NCBI RefSeq assembly: GCF_001476895.1
Contig: NZ_LDTB01000034.1
Coordinates: 1-32,273 of the forward strand
Source of the DNA: Sphingomonas endophytica
GTDB lineage: Bacteria; Pseudomonadota; Alphaproteobacteria; Sphingomonadales; Sphingomonadaceae
Direction of reading: 5' to 3'
Length of the DNA: 32,273 bases
This document shows, in pieces, positions 16,691-24,410 of this stretch. Position 1 is the first letter of the stretch. Every line of letters begins with the position of its first letter. Made by a program: the position numbers and the translations under genes. The notes under the pieces are model-generated. The model ran no database searches, was not told where the DNA came from, and saw only the letters and a list, made by a program, of their open reading frames with translations.

Positions 16691-17577
16691 CGGATCAATT
16701 CCCACAAACGGTGGATGCCGCAGGCGAAGGCGCGCTCGCTGTCCAGCGTCACCGGCCGCCCGCCGCAATGGGTGATGGCGGCGGCATAGAGATCGGCCAG
16801 TGCTCCGCCCGCCAGCAACTGCACCTCGCGGCCGTCGAGGTCGTCGCGCGCGCCGACGTCGGCACCGATCAGCACCCCGCTCGCGAACGCCGCCGCCTCC
16901 TGGGGGGCGAGCCGTCCGAGCAGCACGCGCGCGCGCACCTCGAACAAGGCGACGGTCAGATCACGCGCGCCCGCCCCGCGCGACAGCCCGTCGCGAAATG
17001 CCGCGCCGTCTTCCACGGCGCCGTCCAGCATCCCCGACAGGATGCCGTGCCCGCGCAGCAGCGCGAACAGTTCGCCGGTCAGCGCGGTCGCGATGTCGGT
17101 CACGCGGCCGGCCGTCGTCGCGATCCACTTGTTGTGGGTGCCCGGCTGGCAGAACAAGGCGGCGTCGGGGGCAAGGCCGGCCGCGATCGCGCCCAGCACC
17201 TGCACCTCCTCGCCGCGCATCACATCGGCCCGCGCGCCAATCTCTTCACCACCCCGCAGCGCGACGCCCGGAATTACCGAGACCCCCGTTTTTTCATCGC
17301 GAAACGCGCTGCGCGCCAGGGTGGCCAGATCGGCCGGCGCATCGACATACGACACCTCGCGCCAGCCGCGATTCGAGCCGACCATCCCCGCCGCGATCAC
17401 CGGCAATTCGCCGAGCCGGGCGCGGATCGCCGCGAATTCGTTAGGATAATCATTGGGTTGCAAAGAGAGGACGCCGCGTCCGTCCTTCAGCACATCGCCC
17501 GCGACGCCGTCCGCCGACATGCGCCAGGCACGCCGGTTGGTCGTTCCCCAGTCGATGGCGATATAGTCGCCGGTCAC
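16687..17577 (-). CDS. dgoK: 2-dehydro-3-deoxygalactonokinase
   Basis: 296 residues with the DgoK layout. The N-terminal phosphate-1 loop is YIAIDWGTTNRRAWRM; then come VIAAGMVGSNRGWREVSYVD, VMRGEEVQVLGAIAAGL, FCQPGTHNKWIAT and a C-terminal ADLYAAAITHCGGRPV. It phosphorylates 2-keto-3-deoxygalactonate at O6 using ATP, making the substrate for DgoA. The start is a GTG (17575-17577) with a strong GGGGAGGA ribosome site. It is the first gene of a four-gene minus-strand operon, divergent from the SMP-30 lactonase gene. The intergenic space carries a putative GntR operator. Confidence 0.94.
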   Translation of the reverse strand: MTGDYIAIDWGTTNRRAWRMSADGVAGDVLKDGRGVLSLQPNDYPNEFAAIRARLGELPVIAAGMVGSNRGWREVSYVDAPADLATLARSAFRDEKTGVSVIPGVALRGGEEIGARADVMRGEEVQVLGAIAAGLAPDAALFCQPGTHNKWIATTAGRVTDIATALTGELFALLRGHGILSGMLDGAVEDGAAFRDGLSRGAGARDLTVALFEVRARVLLGRLAPQEAAAFASGVLIGADVGARDDLDGREVQLLAGGALADLYAAAITHCGGRPVTLDSERAFACGIHRLWELIR

Positions 17578-17591
17578 GCGATCCTCCCCAA

Positions 17592-17608
17592 TTATTTGTA
17601 GGACATAA
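17592..17608. promoter_or_regulatory. putative GntR-type operator, dgoK/lactonase intergenic
   Basis: TTATTTGTAGGACATAA lies between the divergent dgoK and lactonase genes. It has the TGT-N3-ACA core with AT-rich flanks and is nearly identical in form to the elements at 20090-20106 and 24394-24410. FadR-subfamily GntR proteins bind TnGTnnnACnA-like sites, so the local GntR protein is the likely ligand. The element overlaps the proposed dgoK -10 box. Confidence 0.6.
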
Positions 17609-17629
17609 AGCGCCGTGCGGCTAGGTCAA
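17602..17629 (-). promoter_or_regulatory. candidate sigma70-type promoter for dgoK
   Basis: Reading the minus strand, TTGACC (17624-17629) is followed after 16 nt by TATGTC (17602-17607), ending about 25 bp before the GTG start of dgoK. The -35 matches the alphaproteobacterial TTGAC preference; the -10 is moderate. The operator overlaps the -10, consistent with repression by occlusion. Confidence 0.4.
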
Positions 17630-17689
17630 GACTGTGCGGCGCGGGCATGATCCTGTAGCGCGCGGAAGGATTTGGAGAAGGAGAGGGCG

Positions 17690-18562
17690 ATGACCGAGGT
17701 GCGGACGCTGTGGCGCGGGGCGGCGACGCTGGGCGAGGGGCCGGCATGGGATCCGGCGCGCGGCGTGCTGTGGTTCGTCGATATCAAGCAGCGGCGCGTG
17801 CATCGTTATGATCCGGCGACCGAATCGGTCGCGTCGTGGGAGGCGCCCGCGCAGGTCGGCTGGGTGCTGCCCGCCGCCGACGGGACGCTGGTCGCGGGCT
17901 TGCAGACCGGCCTGTCGCGCTTTGACCCGGACGCGGGCACCTTCACGCATCTCGCCGACGTCGAAGCCGATCTGCCGGGCAACCGCCTGAACGACGCCAC
18001 CGTCGCGGCGGACGGCACGGTCTATTTCGGCTCGATGGACGATGGTGAGAGCGCGATCACCGGACAGGTCCATCGCTGGGACGGCGTGCGCGTTACCACC
18101 ACCGATATTGCGCCGGTCGCGATCACCAATGGCCCCGGCATTTCGCCCGACCAGACAACGCTGTATCACGTCGACACGCTCGGCGGCGTCATCCATGCGG
18201 TCGAACTGAACGCCGACGGCACGGTCGGCGCGGCGCGTGAATTCGTGACGATCGACCCTGCGCACGGCCACCCGGACGGCGTCTCGGTCGACTCGGCCGG
18301 CAACGTCTGGCTGGGCCTGTGGGGCGGCTGGTGCGCGCGCTGCTATGCGCCGGACGGCACCCTGCTGCGCGAGGTGAAGCTGCCCGCCGCCAACATCACC
18401 AAGATCGCGCTCGGCGGCCCGAACCTGAAGACCGCCTTCGCCACCTCCGCACGCAAGGGGCTGGACGATGAAGCGCTGGCGGATCAACCGGATGCCGGTG
18501 GCCTGTTCGCTTTCGACGTCGACGTTCCCGGCCAGCCGCTCACCCCGGTGCGCGGCGCCTGA
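17690..18562 (+). CDS. SMP-30/gluconolactonase/LRE family sugar lactonase
   Basis: About 290 residues with the six-bladed SMP-30 pattern. LGEGPAWDP near the start holds the metal Glu (residue 16); then come VLWFVDIKQRRVHRYDPATE, LPGNRLNDATVAADGTVYFG (metal Asn/Asp), ITNGPGISPDQTTLYHVDTL and the last metal Asp in HPDGVSVDSAGNVWLGLWGG. The family hydrolyses aldonolactones with a divalent cation. In this cluster it would convert galactono-lactone to galactonate. The ATG at 17690 follows a rich ribosome site (GGAGAAGGAGAGGG). It is a single gene diverging from dgoK, with a strong terminator behind it. No signal peptide is seen, so it is cytoplasmic. Confidence 0.9.
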   Translation: MTEVRTLWRGAATLGEGPAWDPARGVLWFVDIKQRRVHRYDPATESVASWEAPAQVGWVLPAADGTLVAGLQTGLSRFDPDAGTFTHLADVEADLPGNRLNDATVAADGTVYFGSMDDGESAITGQVHRWDGVRVTTTDIAPVAITNGPGISPDQTTLYHVDTLGGVIHAVELNADGTVGAAREFVTIDPAHGHPDGVSVDSAGNVWLGLWGGWCARCYAPDGTLLREVKLPAANITKIALGGPNLKTAFATSARKGLDDEALADQPDAGGLFAFDVDVPGQPLTPVRGA

Positions 18563-18569
18563 CACGACA

Positions 18570-18608
18570 ACGGCCGGCGGCTCGCGTGAGCCACCGGCCG
18601 TCCTTTTT
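18570..18608 (+). terminator. intrinsic terminator after lactonase gene
   Basis: A 14-bp stem (ACGGCCGGCGGCTC at 18570-18583, GAGCCACCGGCCGT at 18588-18601, one mismatch) with a GCGT loop is followed by CCTTTTT. It starts 7 nt after the lactonase stop codon and is a convincing Rho-independent terminator. Confidence 0.85.
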
Positions 18609-18610
18609 CC

Positions 18611-18704
18611 GTCACCCCGGCGAAGGCCGGGGTCCACCGCTCCGCACGAGCAAATGCCAATGCGAGAGCGGAACCGTGATGCCGGAACAAGTCCGGGCAT
18701 CACC
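18611..18704. repeat. REP-like palindromes
   Basis: A unit at about 18611-18636 (GTCACCCCGGCGAAGGCCGG) and an inverted, diverged unit at about 18676-18704 (containing ATGCCGGA ... TCCGGGCAT) fill the space between the convergent lactonase and transporter genes. They belong to the same loose family as the units at 1313-1410 and 10948-11042. Confidence 0.55.
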
Positions 18705-18712
18705 GCGAAGAA

Positions 18713-20026
18713 TCACTCCACCGGCACATCCGGCAGCGCGTTGGTCGCCTTCGCGCCCCACAACGCATAGAACAGGATGTACAGTTCGCACGCCGCGGTC
18801 AGCAGGAACGACGGCTGCAACCCGAACGTGTCGGCCAGCTTGCCCTGCACCACCACCAGCGCGCCACCGGCGATCGCCATGATCAGCAGCCCCGATCCCT
18901 CCTCGGTCAGCGGCCCCAGCCCCTTGATCCCGAGCGTGAAGATCGTCGGGAACATGATCGAGTGGAACAGCCCGACCGAAATCAGCGCCCACATCGCGAC
19001 CGGCCCGGTCGTGAACACGGTGATCAGCATCACGATGAACGCACCGACCGAGAAGGCGGCCAACACCGTTTCCGCCGGGATCCGCTGCATGATCGCCGAG
19101 CCGGCGAAGCGCCCGATCATCATGCCGCCCCACAGGAAGGTCAGGTAACGACCGGCCTGTTCGGCGGTGACGTTGGCGATCTGCGGCTGGCTGACGAAGT
19201 TCACGAACAGGTTCGCGACGCCGATTTCCGCGATCAGGTAGATGAAGATCGCCGGGATGCCGAACACCAGGTTGCGGTGCTTCCACAGCGAATGGTTCTT
19301 GCGCTCTTCCTTGGCGACGCGGCTGGTCGACGATCCCATCGCCGGCAGCGGAAAGCGCGCGATCACGATCGCGAGCACGACCAGCACGATCGCGACCAGC
19401 ACGTACGGCAGGATCACCGACTGCGCGTCCGCCAGCCGCTCGGCCTGGGTCAGGACGGTGCCGGTCTGCGCGGTGCCGCCCTTCGACCGCCCGAGGATCA
19501 GATACGCCCCGAACAGCGGCGCGAGCATCGTGCCCGCCGAGTTCAGCGCCTGCACCAGGTTGAGTCGCGACGAGGCGGTCTCCGGCGGGCCGATCACCGC
19601 GACATAGGGGTTGGCCGCGACCTGTAGCAGCGTGATCCCGCTCGCGATCACGAACAGCATGACCAGCGTCACGCCATACGACGGCAGGCTGGCGGCCAGC
19701 ACCATGCCCAGCGCACCCGCCGCCATGATCAGCAGCCCGACGACCAGCGATTTCTGGTATCCGATCCGCTCGATCAGCTTGGCGGCCGGGATCGACGCGA
19801 AGAAATAGGCGATGAACCACACGCTCTCGATCAGCGTCGTCTGCGTATAGTTCAGCTCGAACACGCTGCGCAGGTGCGGCAGCAGCGTGTTGTTGATGAC
19901 GGTGATGAAGCCCCACATGAAGAACAGGCTGGCCAGCAGCGTCAGCGCGCGGCCATAGGCCGGCGCCCCTCCGCCGCCGCCCCCGACGCGCGCGGCGCCG
20001 GTGGAAATTGGGGGTCCCGCCATCAT
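18713..20026 (-). CDS. MFS sugar transporter, FucP/GluP family
   Basis: About 437 residues and roughly 12 hydrophobic segments. The first helix LTLLASLFFMWGFITVINNT with LLPHLRSVFELNYTQTTLIE is the hallmark of the FucP/GluP (fucose, glucose/galactose:H+ symporter) family. Further markers are LLQVAANPYVAVIGPPETAS and RLNLVQALNSAGTMLAPLFG. The N-terminus has a Gly-rich stretch (about GGGGGGAP), which is unusual but sits before helix 1. Given its neighbours, D-galactose or a related aldose is the likely substrate. The paired ATGs at 20026/20023 follow AGAGGAGAGG; a GTG at 20065 is possible but would contain that site. It is divergent from the mutarotase gene across a region with a putative operator. 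Confidence 0.9.
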   Translation of the reverse strand: MMAGPPISTGAARVGGGGGGAPAYGRALTLLASLFFMWGFITVINNTLLPHLRSVFELNYTQTTLIESVWFIAYFFASIPAAKLIERIGYQKSLVVGLLIMAAGALGMVLAASLPSYGVTLVMLFVIASGITLLQVAANPYVAVIGPPETASSRLNLVQALNSAGTMLAPLFGAYLILGRSKGGTAQTGTVLTQAERLADAQSVILPYVLVAIVLVVLAIVIARFPLPAMGSSTSRVAKEERKNHSLWKHRNLVFGIPAIFIYLIAEIGVANLFVNFVSQPQIANVTAEQAGRYLTFLWGGMMIGRFAGSAIMQRIPAETVLAAFSVGAFIVMLITVFTTGPVAMWALISVGLFHSIMFPTIFTLGIKGLGPLTEEGSGLLIMAIAGGALVVVQGKLADTFGLQPSFLLTAACELYILFYALWGAKATNALPDVPVE

Positions 20027-20078
20027 CCTCTCCTCTTGGATCTCGAAGTCGTTGTGGTCGTACACGCCCGGAACCGGC

Positions 20079-20108
20079 TTGCGCGACGGTGATATGTCTG
20101 ACTATATT
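20079..20108 (+). promoter_or_regulatory. candidate promoter for mutarotase-dehydratase operon
   Basis: TTGCGC (20079-20084), an 18-nt spacer and TATATT (20103-20108) point towards the mutarotase gene 62 nt away. The spacing and -10 are acceptable for a sigma70 promoter. The proposed GntR operator overlaps the spacer and -10. Confidence 0.4.
20090..20106. promoter_or_regulatory. putative GntR-type operator, transporter/mutarotase intergenic
   Basis: TGATATGTCTGACTATA shares the TGT-N3-AC core and AT-rich flanks of the elements at 17592-17608 and 24394-24410. The inner bases CT(A/G) are shared with the gntR-linked copy. It is the weakest of the three, with ACT in place of ACA, but it sits exactly where a repressor of both divergent transcripts would bind. 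Confidence 0.5.
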
Positions 20109-20169
20109 CGGTCGAAACGCGTGGTCAATGCGACAAACGACGCGGGCTGGCAAGATGGAGGGATGCTTC

Positions 20170-21312
20170 GTGAGCGCACGTTGGGCGGTGGGGTTCGGTA
20201 CGGCGATCATGGCGGGACTGACGGGGACGAACGCGTCGGCGGCCACCGCGCAGCGCGCTGCCTTCGGCACGCTCCCCGACGGCACCGCGATCGAGGCGGT
20301 GACGCTGACCGGCACCAACGGCGTCAGCGCGCGGATCATGACGCTCGGCGCGACGCTGCAATCCTTCAACGCCCCCGACCGCAACGGCAAGGTCGCCGAC
20401 ATCACGCTCGGCTATGACGATGCCGCCAGCTACGTCACCAACCCCAATTTCTGGGGCCAGACGGTGGGTCGCTACGCCAATCGCATCGCCGGCGGCAAGT
20501 TCACGATCGACGGCAAGAGCTACCAACTCCCGCTCAACGACAAGACCAACTCGCTGCACGGCGGGACGAAGGGCTTCGACAAGTACATCTGGCGGATCGC
20601 CGACGTGAAGTCGGGCCCGCAGGCCAGCGTCACGATGGTGATGCGCAGCGCGGCGGGGGATCAGGGCTATCCCGGCAACCTCGACGTCACCGTGACCTAC
20701 AGCCTCGACGACAAAGGCGCGCTGACGATCGATTTCCAGGCGAAGACCGACGCGCCGACGATCGTCAACCTGACCAATCACGCCTTGTTCGACCTGGCGG
20801 GCGAGGGCTCGGCCGGTGGCATCTACGCGCAGAAGATGACGGTGCCGGCCACCCGCTACACGCCGGTCAACCAGGCGCTGATCCCGACCGGCGAACTCAC
20901 CCCGGTCGCGGGCACCGTGTTCGACTTCACCAGGCCGCGCGCGATCGGCCAGAGCGTCCGCGACGGACGCGATCCGCAGATCGTGATCGGTCGCGGCTAC
21001 GACCATAATTTCGTGCTCGACAAGGGTGCGACTGCGCAGCCGGAACTGGCGGCGCGGGTCGAGGATCCCGCGTCGGGCCGCGTGCTGGAGGTGCTGACCA
21101 CCGAGCCGGGGGTGCAATTCTACTCCGGCAATTTCATCGACGGCAGCTACGTCGGCAAGAACCGCCACGTATATCGCATGGGCGACGGCTTCGCGCTGGA
21201 GCCGCAGAAGTTCCCGAACACCCCCAATCAGCCGTCGTTCGGCTCGGCGCGGGTCGATCCGGGCAAGCCCTATCATCATCGCATGGTCTATCGCGTCTCG
21301 GTGGCGCGCTGA
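20170..21312 (+). CDS. galM: aldose 1-epimerase (mutarotase), exported
   Basis: About 380 residues. A likely signal peptide (SARWAVGFGTAIMAGLTGTN, cleavage near ASAA) precedes the mutarotase domain. This contains LGATLQSFNAPDRNGKVADI, GRYANRIAGGKFTIDG, NSLHGGTKGFDK with the catalytic His, TNHALFDLAG with the second His region, and VEDPASGRVLEVLTTEPGVQFYSGNF with the catalytic Glu. It interconverts alpha and beta aldose anomers, probably in the periplasm, so the importer or dehydrogenase receives the right anomer. The GTG at 20170 is chosen because GGAGGG (20157-20162) is 7 nt upstream; an ATG at 20155 would contain that site. The IlvD-type gene follows after 18 nt in the same operon. Confidence 0.9.
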   Translation: MSARWAVGFGTAIMAGLTGTNASAATAQRAAFGTLPDGTAIEAVTLTGTNGVSARIMTLGATLQSFNAPDRNGKVADITLGYDDAASYVTNPNFWGQTVGRYANRIAGGKFTIDGKSYQLPLNDKTNSLHGGTKGFDKYIWRIADVKSGPQASVTMVMRSAAGDQGYPGNLDVTVTYSLDDKGALTIDFQAKTDAPTIVNLTNHALFDLAGEGSAGGIYAQKMTVPATRYTPVNQALIPTGELTPVAGTVFDFTRPRAIGQSVRDGRDPQIVIGRGYDHNFVLDKGATAQPELAARVEDPASGRVLEVLTTEPGVQFYSGNFIDGSYVGKNRHVYRMGDGFALEPQKFPNTPNQPSFGSARVDPGKPYHHRMVYRVSVAR

Positions 21313-21330
21313 TCCCCGGAGTTTGCTGAC

Positions 21331-23130
21331 ATGACCGCCCCTCTAGATCCGACGAAGCTGCGCAGCCGGGCGTGGTTCGACAATCCGGCGAACATCGACA
21401 TGACGGCGCTGTATCTGGAGCGCTATCTGAACTTCGGTCTGTCGCTGGACGAGCTGCGGTCGGGCAAGCCGATCATCGGGATCGCGCAATCGGGCAGCGA
21501 CCTGAGCCCGTGCAACCGCCACCATCTGGTGCTGGCGGAGCGGGTGCGCGAGGGCGTGCGCGAGATGGGCGGGATCGTGCTGGAATTTCCGGTGCATCCG
21601 ATCCAGGAGACGGGCAAGCGCCCGACCGCCGGGCTGGACCGCAACCTGTCGTACCTCGGGCTGGTCGAGGTGCTGTACGGCTATCCGCTCGACGGCGTGG
21701 TGCTGACGATCGGGTGCGACAAGACGACCCCGGCGATGCTGATGGCGGCCGCGACGGTGAACATCCCGGCGATCGCCTTGTCGGTGGGGCCGATGCTCAA
21801 CGGCTGGCACAAGGGCGAGCGGACCGGATCGGGGACGATCGTCTGGAAGGCGCGGCAGATGCTGGCGGCGGGCGAGATCGACGATGCCGAGTTCATCCGG
21901 CTGGTGGCGTCGTCGGCGCCCTCGACCGGCTATTGCAACACGATGGGCACCGCGACGACGATGAACAGCCTCGCCGAGGCGCTCGGCATGTCGCTGCCGG
22001 GGTCGGCGGCGATCCCCGCGCCGTATCGCGACCGACAGGAGGTGTCGTACCTGACCGGCAAGCGGATCGTCGAGATGGTCGCCGAGGATCTGAAGCCGTC
22101 CGACATCCTGACGAAGGACGCCTTCCACAACGCGATCAAGGTGAACTCCGCGATCGGCGGCTCGACCAACGCGCCGATCCATCTGGCGGCGATCGCGCGC
22201 CACATCGGCGTCGACCTGCCGATCAAGGATTGGGAGGAGCAGGGCCACAAGGTGCCGCTGCTGGTGAACCTGCAACCGGCGGGCGAATATCTGGGCGAGG
22301 ATTATTACCGCGCAGGCGGCGTGCCGGCGGTCGTCAACCAGTTGATGGAACAGGGGTTGATCGCCGAGGACGCGCTGACCGTCAATGGGCGCACGATGGG
22401 CGACAATTGCCGGGGCGTGGCGATCGAGGACGAGAAGGTCATCCGTCCTTACGGTGCGCCGCTGAAGGAAGAGGCCGGGTTCATCGTGCTGTCGGGCAAT
22501 CTGTTCGACGCGGCGGTGATGAAGACCAGCGTGATCTCGCCCGAATTCCGCGACCGCTATCTGTCGAACCCGAACGACCCCGACGCGTTCGAGGGTCCGG
22601 CGGTCGTCTTCGACGGGCCGGAGGATTATCACGCGCGGATCGACGATCCGGCGACCGGTATCACGCCCGAGACGCTGCTGTTCATGCGCGGCGCGGGGCC
22701 GATCGGCTATCCGGGCGCGGCCGAGGTCGTGAACATGCGCCCGCCGGCGTATCTGATCACCGAGGGCGTCCATGCGCTGCCGTGCATCGGCGACGGGCGG
22801 CAGTCGGGGACGAGCGGGTCGCCGTCGATCCTGAACGCCAGCCCCGAGGCGGCGGCGATGGGGGGCCTGGCGCTGCTCAAGACCGGCGACCGCGTGCGCG
22901 TCGATCTGGGCAAGGGGACGGCCAACGTGCTGATCTCCGACGCGGAACTGGCGGAGCGGCGCGCGGCGCTGGAGGCGGCGGGGGGCTATGCATACCCGGC
23001 CTCGCAGACGCCGTGGCAGGAGATCCAGCGCTCGGTGGTCGGCCAGATGAGCACCGGCGCGATCCTGGAGGGGGCCGAGAAGTACCAGCGCATCGCGCAG
23101 ACCATGGGCCTGCCGCGCGACAACCACTGA
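21331..23130 (+). CDS. IlvD/Edd family sugar-acid dehydratase
   Basis: 599 residues, full length for the pentonate/hexonate branch of IlvD/Edd. Cluster ligands are Cys61 in [11 protein letters not shown], Cys129 in [10 protein letters not shown] and Cys202 in [10 protein letters not shown]. Other markers are [20 protein letters not shown] and the C-terminal [20 protein letters not shown]. Family members bind a [2Fe-2S] or [4Fe-4S] cluster and Mg, and dehydrate aldonates to 2-keto-3-deoxy acids. Relatives act on L-arabinonate, D-xylonate, D-fuconate or D-galactonate; the DgoK/DgoA neighbours point to galactonate here, as no DgoD (enolase superfamily) is present. GGAG 9 nt upstream supports the ATG at 21331. 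It is convergent with the gntR gene. Confidence 0.9.
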   Translation: MTAPLDPTKLRSRAWFDNPANIDMTALYLERYLNFGLSLDELRSGKPIIGIAQSGSDLSPCNRHHLVLAERVREGVREMGGIVLEFPVHPIQETGKRPTAGLDRNLSYLGLVEVLYGYPLDGVVLTIGCDKTTPAMLMAAATVNIPAIALSVGPMLNGWHKGERTGSGTIVWKARQMLAAGEIDDAEFIRLVASSAPSTGYCNTMGTATTMNSLAEALGMSLPGSAAIPAPYRDRQEVSYLTGKRIVEMVAEDLKPSDILTKDAFHNAIKVNSAIGGSTNAPIHLAAIARHIGVDLPIKDWEEQGHKVPLLVNLQPAGEYLGEDYYRAGGVPAVVNQLMEQGLIAEDALTVNGRTMGDNCRGVAIEDEKVIRPYGAPLKEEAGFIVLSGNLFDAAVMKTSVISPEFRDRYLSNPNDPDAFEGPAVVFDGPEDYHARIDDPATGITPETLLFMRGAGPIGYPGAAEVVNMRPPAYLITEGVHALPCIGDGRQSGTSGSPSILNASPEAAAMGGLALLKTGDRVRVDLGKGTANVLISDAELAERRAALEAAGGYAYPASQTPWQEIQRSVVGQMSTGAILEGAEKYQRIAQTMGLPRDNH

Positions 23131-23135
23131 CGGTT

Positions 23136-23462
23136 GGTTCACGCGGAGGCGCGGAGACGCGGAGGGTTGCCGGGTGCGGCGACCCTCGCGGCTGCGCCAG
23201 CGGCCTTGTGTCCTGTCGAGATGACCGGGGCGGCGCGGCGTCGCTGACCTCTCTGCGCCTCCGCGTCTCTGCGCGCCAATATGGTTCGCGCAGAGCACGC
23301 TGAGGACGCGGAGATGCAGTGTCCGTGGTGAGGTCCCGCGGCAGCAACTCGGCCCGGGGATGGCTGAGCGATAGTCTGCCTGCGGCGCGACACCTCTGCG
23401 TCCTTTGCGTGCTCTGCGCGAACCAAAGCTTACTCGCGCAGGGACGCGGAGGCGCAGAGAGG
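23136..23462. repeat. cluster of alternating-orientation 30-nt repeats
   Basis: The 512-bp gap 23131-23642 contains no credible gene; it is repeat DNA. At least five units of a GCGGAGRCGCGGAGG-like sequence occur: 23136-23166 (forward), about 23250-23279 (inverted), 23283-23313 (forward), 23394-23424 (inverted) and 23427-23462 (forward). The pair 23283-23300 / 23407-23424 matches perfectly over 18 bp in inverted orientation. The same family appears at 13898-14062. The spacers differ in length and sequence, so it is not a CRISPR array. The result is nested stem-loops between two convergent genes. Confidence 0.7.
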
Positions 23463-23494
23463 ATGCGCCGGACGCGCCGTCACCGCAACAACGC

Positions 23495-23571
23495 CGTCAT
23501 TGCGAGCGTAGCGAAGCAATCCAGCGCCGGACCAGGACGCTCTGGATTGCTTCGCTACGCTCGCAATGACG
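23495..23571. repeat. perfect 30-bp inverted repeat
   Basis: The arms at 23495-23524 and 23542-23571 are exact reverse complements over 30 bp (starting CGTCATTGCGAGCG), with a 17-nt loop. This type of palindrome (CGTCATTGCGAGCG...GAAGCAATCCAG) is a recognised dispersed repeat in many alphaproteobacteria. It could serve as a bidirectional terminator or as a miniature element; no terminal target duplication is evident. Confidence 0.85.
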
Positions 23572-23642
23572 AGGCGGGCGGTTTGTCGGGGCGTACCTGC
23601 GGCGGCGGGCGGAACACCTCCGCGCCCCCGCGTGACCCACTG

Positions 23643-24350
23643 CTACGATGCCAGCGCCGCTTCGGTATCGCGCAGCGCCGCGCCGATCAATTCCTCCGTC
23701 ACTGCCCTCGCGGCCGGCGCGTCGCCGTTGGCGATCGCCTCGAACAGCGTGCGGTGCAGCGGGATCGGGTCGCAATATTGCGTCGGCGTGCGATATTTGA
23801 AGAACGTCGTCCAGCGTACCGCCGCGGCGATGCTGCTCGACAGACTGGCCAGCAACTCGTTGCTGGTCGCTTCCAGGATCGTGGCGTGGAAGCGCTGGTC
23901 GGCACTCTGACCCTCCTGCGTGCGCAGTCCGTGCAGCGCCATGACTTCCAGAGCATGGCCCATGCGCGACAATTGTCCCGCGGTGCGCTGGAGGGCCGCC
24001 AGTTCGGCAGCGGCGGGCTCGACGATCATGCGGAGCTGGAACAGGCTGCGGACGAAGTCGCGCGACGGCGCACCTTCGAACATCCATGCGAGCATCTCGG
24101 GATCGAGCAGATTCCAGTGCGCGCGTTCGCGGACGCGCGTGCCCGCCTTCGGCCGGCTCTCGACCAGTCCCTTGGCGTTCAGCATCCGCAGCGATTCGCG
24201 GATCACGCTGCGTGAGACACCGAATTGCTCGGCCAGTTCCAGTTCGCCGGGCAGGGTGCTGCCGGTAGGATGCGCGCCGGTGACGATCGCGACCCCCAAA
24301 ACATGCGCGATCGCGATATGTGCCGGTCCGCGTCGCTCCGTCGTCCTCAC
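23643..24350 (-). CDS. FadR-subfamily GntR transcriptional regulator (DgoR-like candidate)
   Basis: 235 residues. The N-terminal winged helix carries the GntR signature: GSTLPGELELAEQFGVSRSV followed by IRESLRMLNAKGLVESRPKA (about residues 30-70). The C-terminal all-helical FCD domain has a metal/ligand site suggested by Asp151 and His155 (ADQRFHATILEATSN) and His199 (PLHRTLFEAI). Such regulators usually repress sugar-acid catabolic genes and release DNA on binding the acid. Its position at the end of the galactonate cluster, and the matching operators, make it the probable local repressor. GTG start at 24350 with AAGGAGAGG upstream. It lies 51 bp behind cobA on the same strand with no terminator seen, so some read-through from the nitrate operon is possible. 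Confidence 0.88.
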   Translation of the reverse strand: MRTTERRGPAHIAIAHVLGVAIVTGAHPTGSTLPGELELAEQFGVSRSVIRESLRMLNAKGLVESRPKAGTRVRERAHWNLLDPEMLAWMFEGAPSRDFVRSLFQLRMIVEPAAAELAALQRTAGQLSRMGHALEVMALHGLRTQEGQSADQRFHATILEATSNELLASLSSSIAAAVRWTTFFKYRTPTQYCDPIPLHRTLFEAIANGDAPAARAVTEELIGAALRDTEAALAS

Positions 24351-24393
24351 CGCTGCCTCTCCTTGATGTCGGTCGATGTAGGCAAAGCGGCGG

Positions 24394-24410
24394 TTATTTG
24401 TCTAACATAT
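24394..24410. promoter_or_regulatory. putative GntR autoregulatory operator
   Basis: TTATTTGTCTAACATAT lies 44 bp upstream of the gntR start and overlaps the cobA stop codon (24402-24404). It shares TTATTTGT-N3-ACATA with the dgoK-linked element at 17592-17608. Its place in front of the regulator gene suggests autoregulation. Confidence 0.6.

Noticed and set aside
20155..20172. ATG at 20155 as the mutarotase start
   Set aside because: It overlaps the GGAGGG ribosome site that is ideally placed for the GTG at 20170, and the GTG gives a clean signal peptide.
23136..23462. CRISPR-like repeat cluster
   Set aside because: Units alternate in orientation, vary in length and sequence, and the spacers are irregular; no cas gene is nearby.
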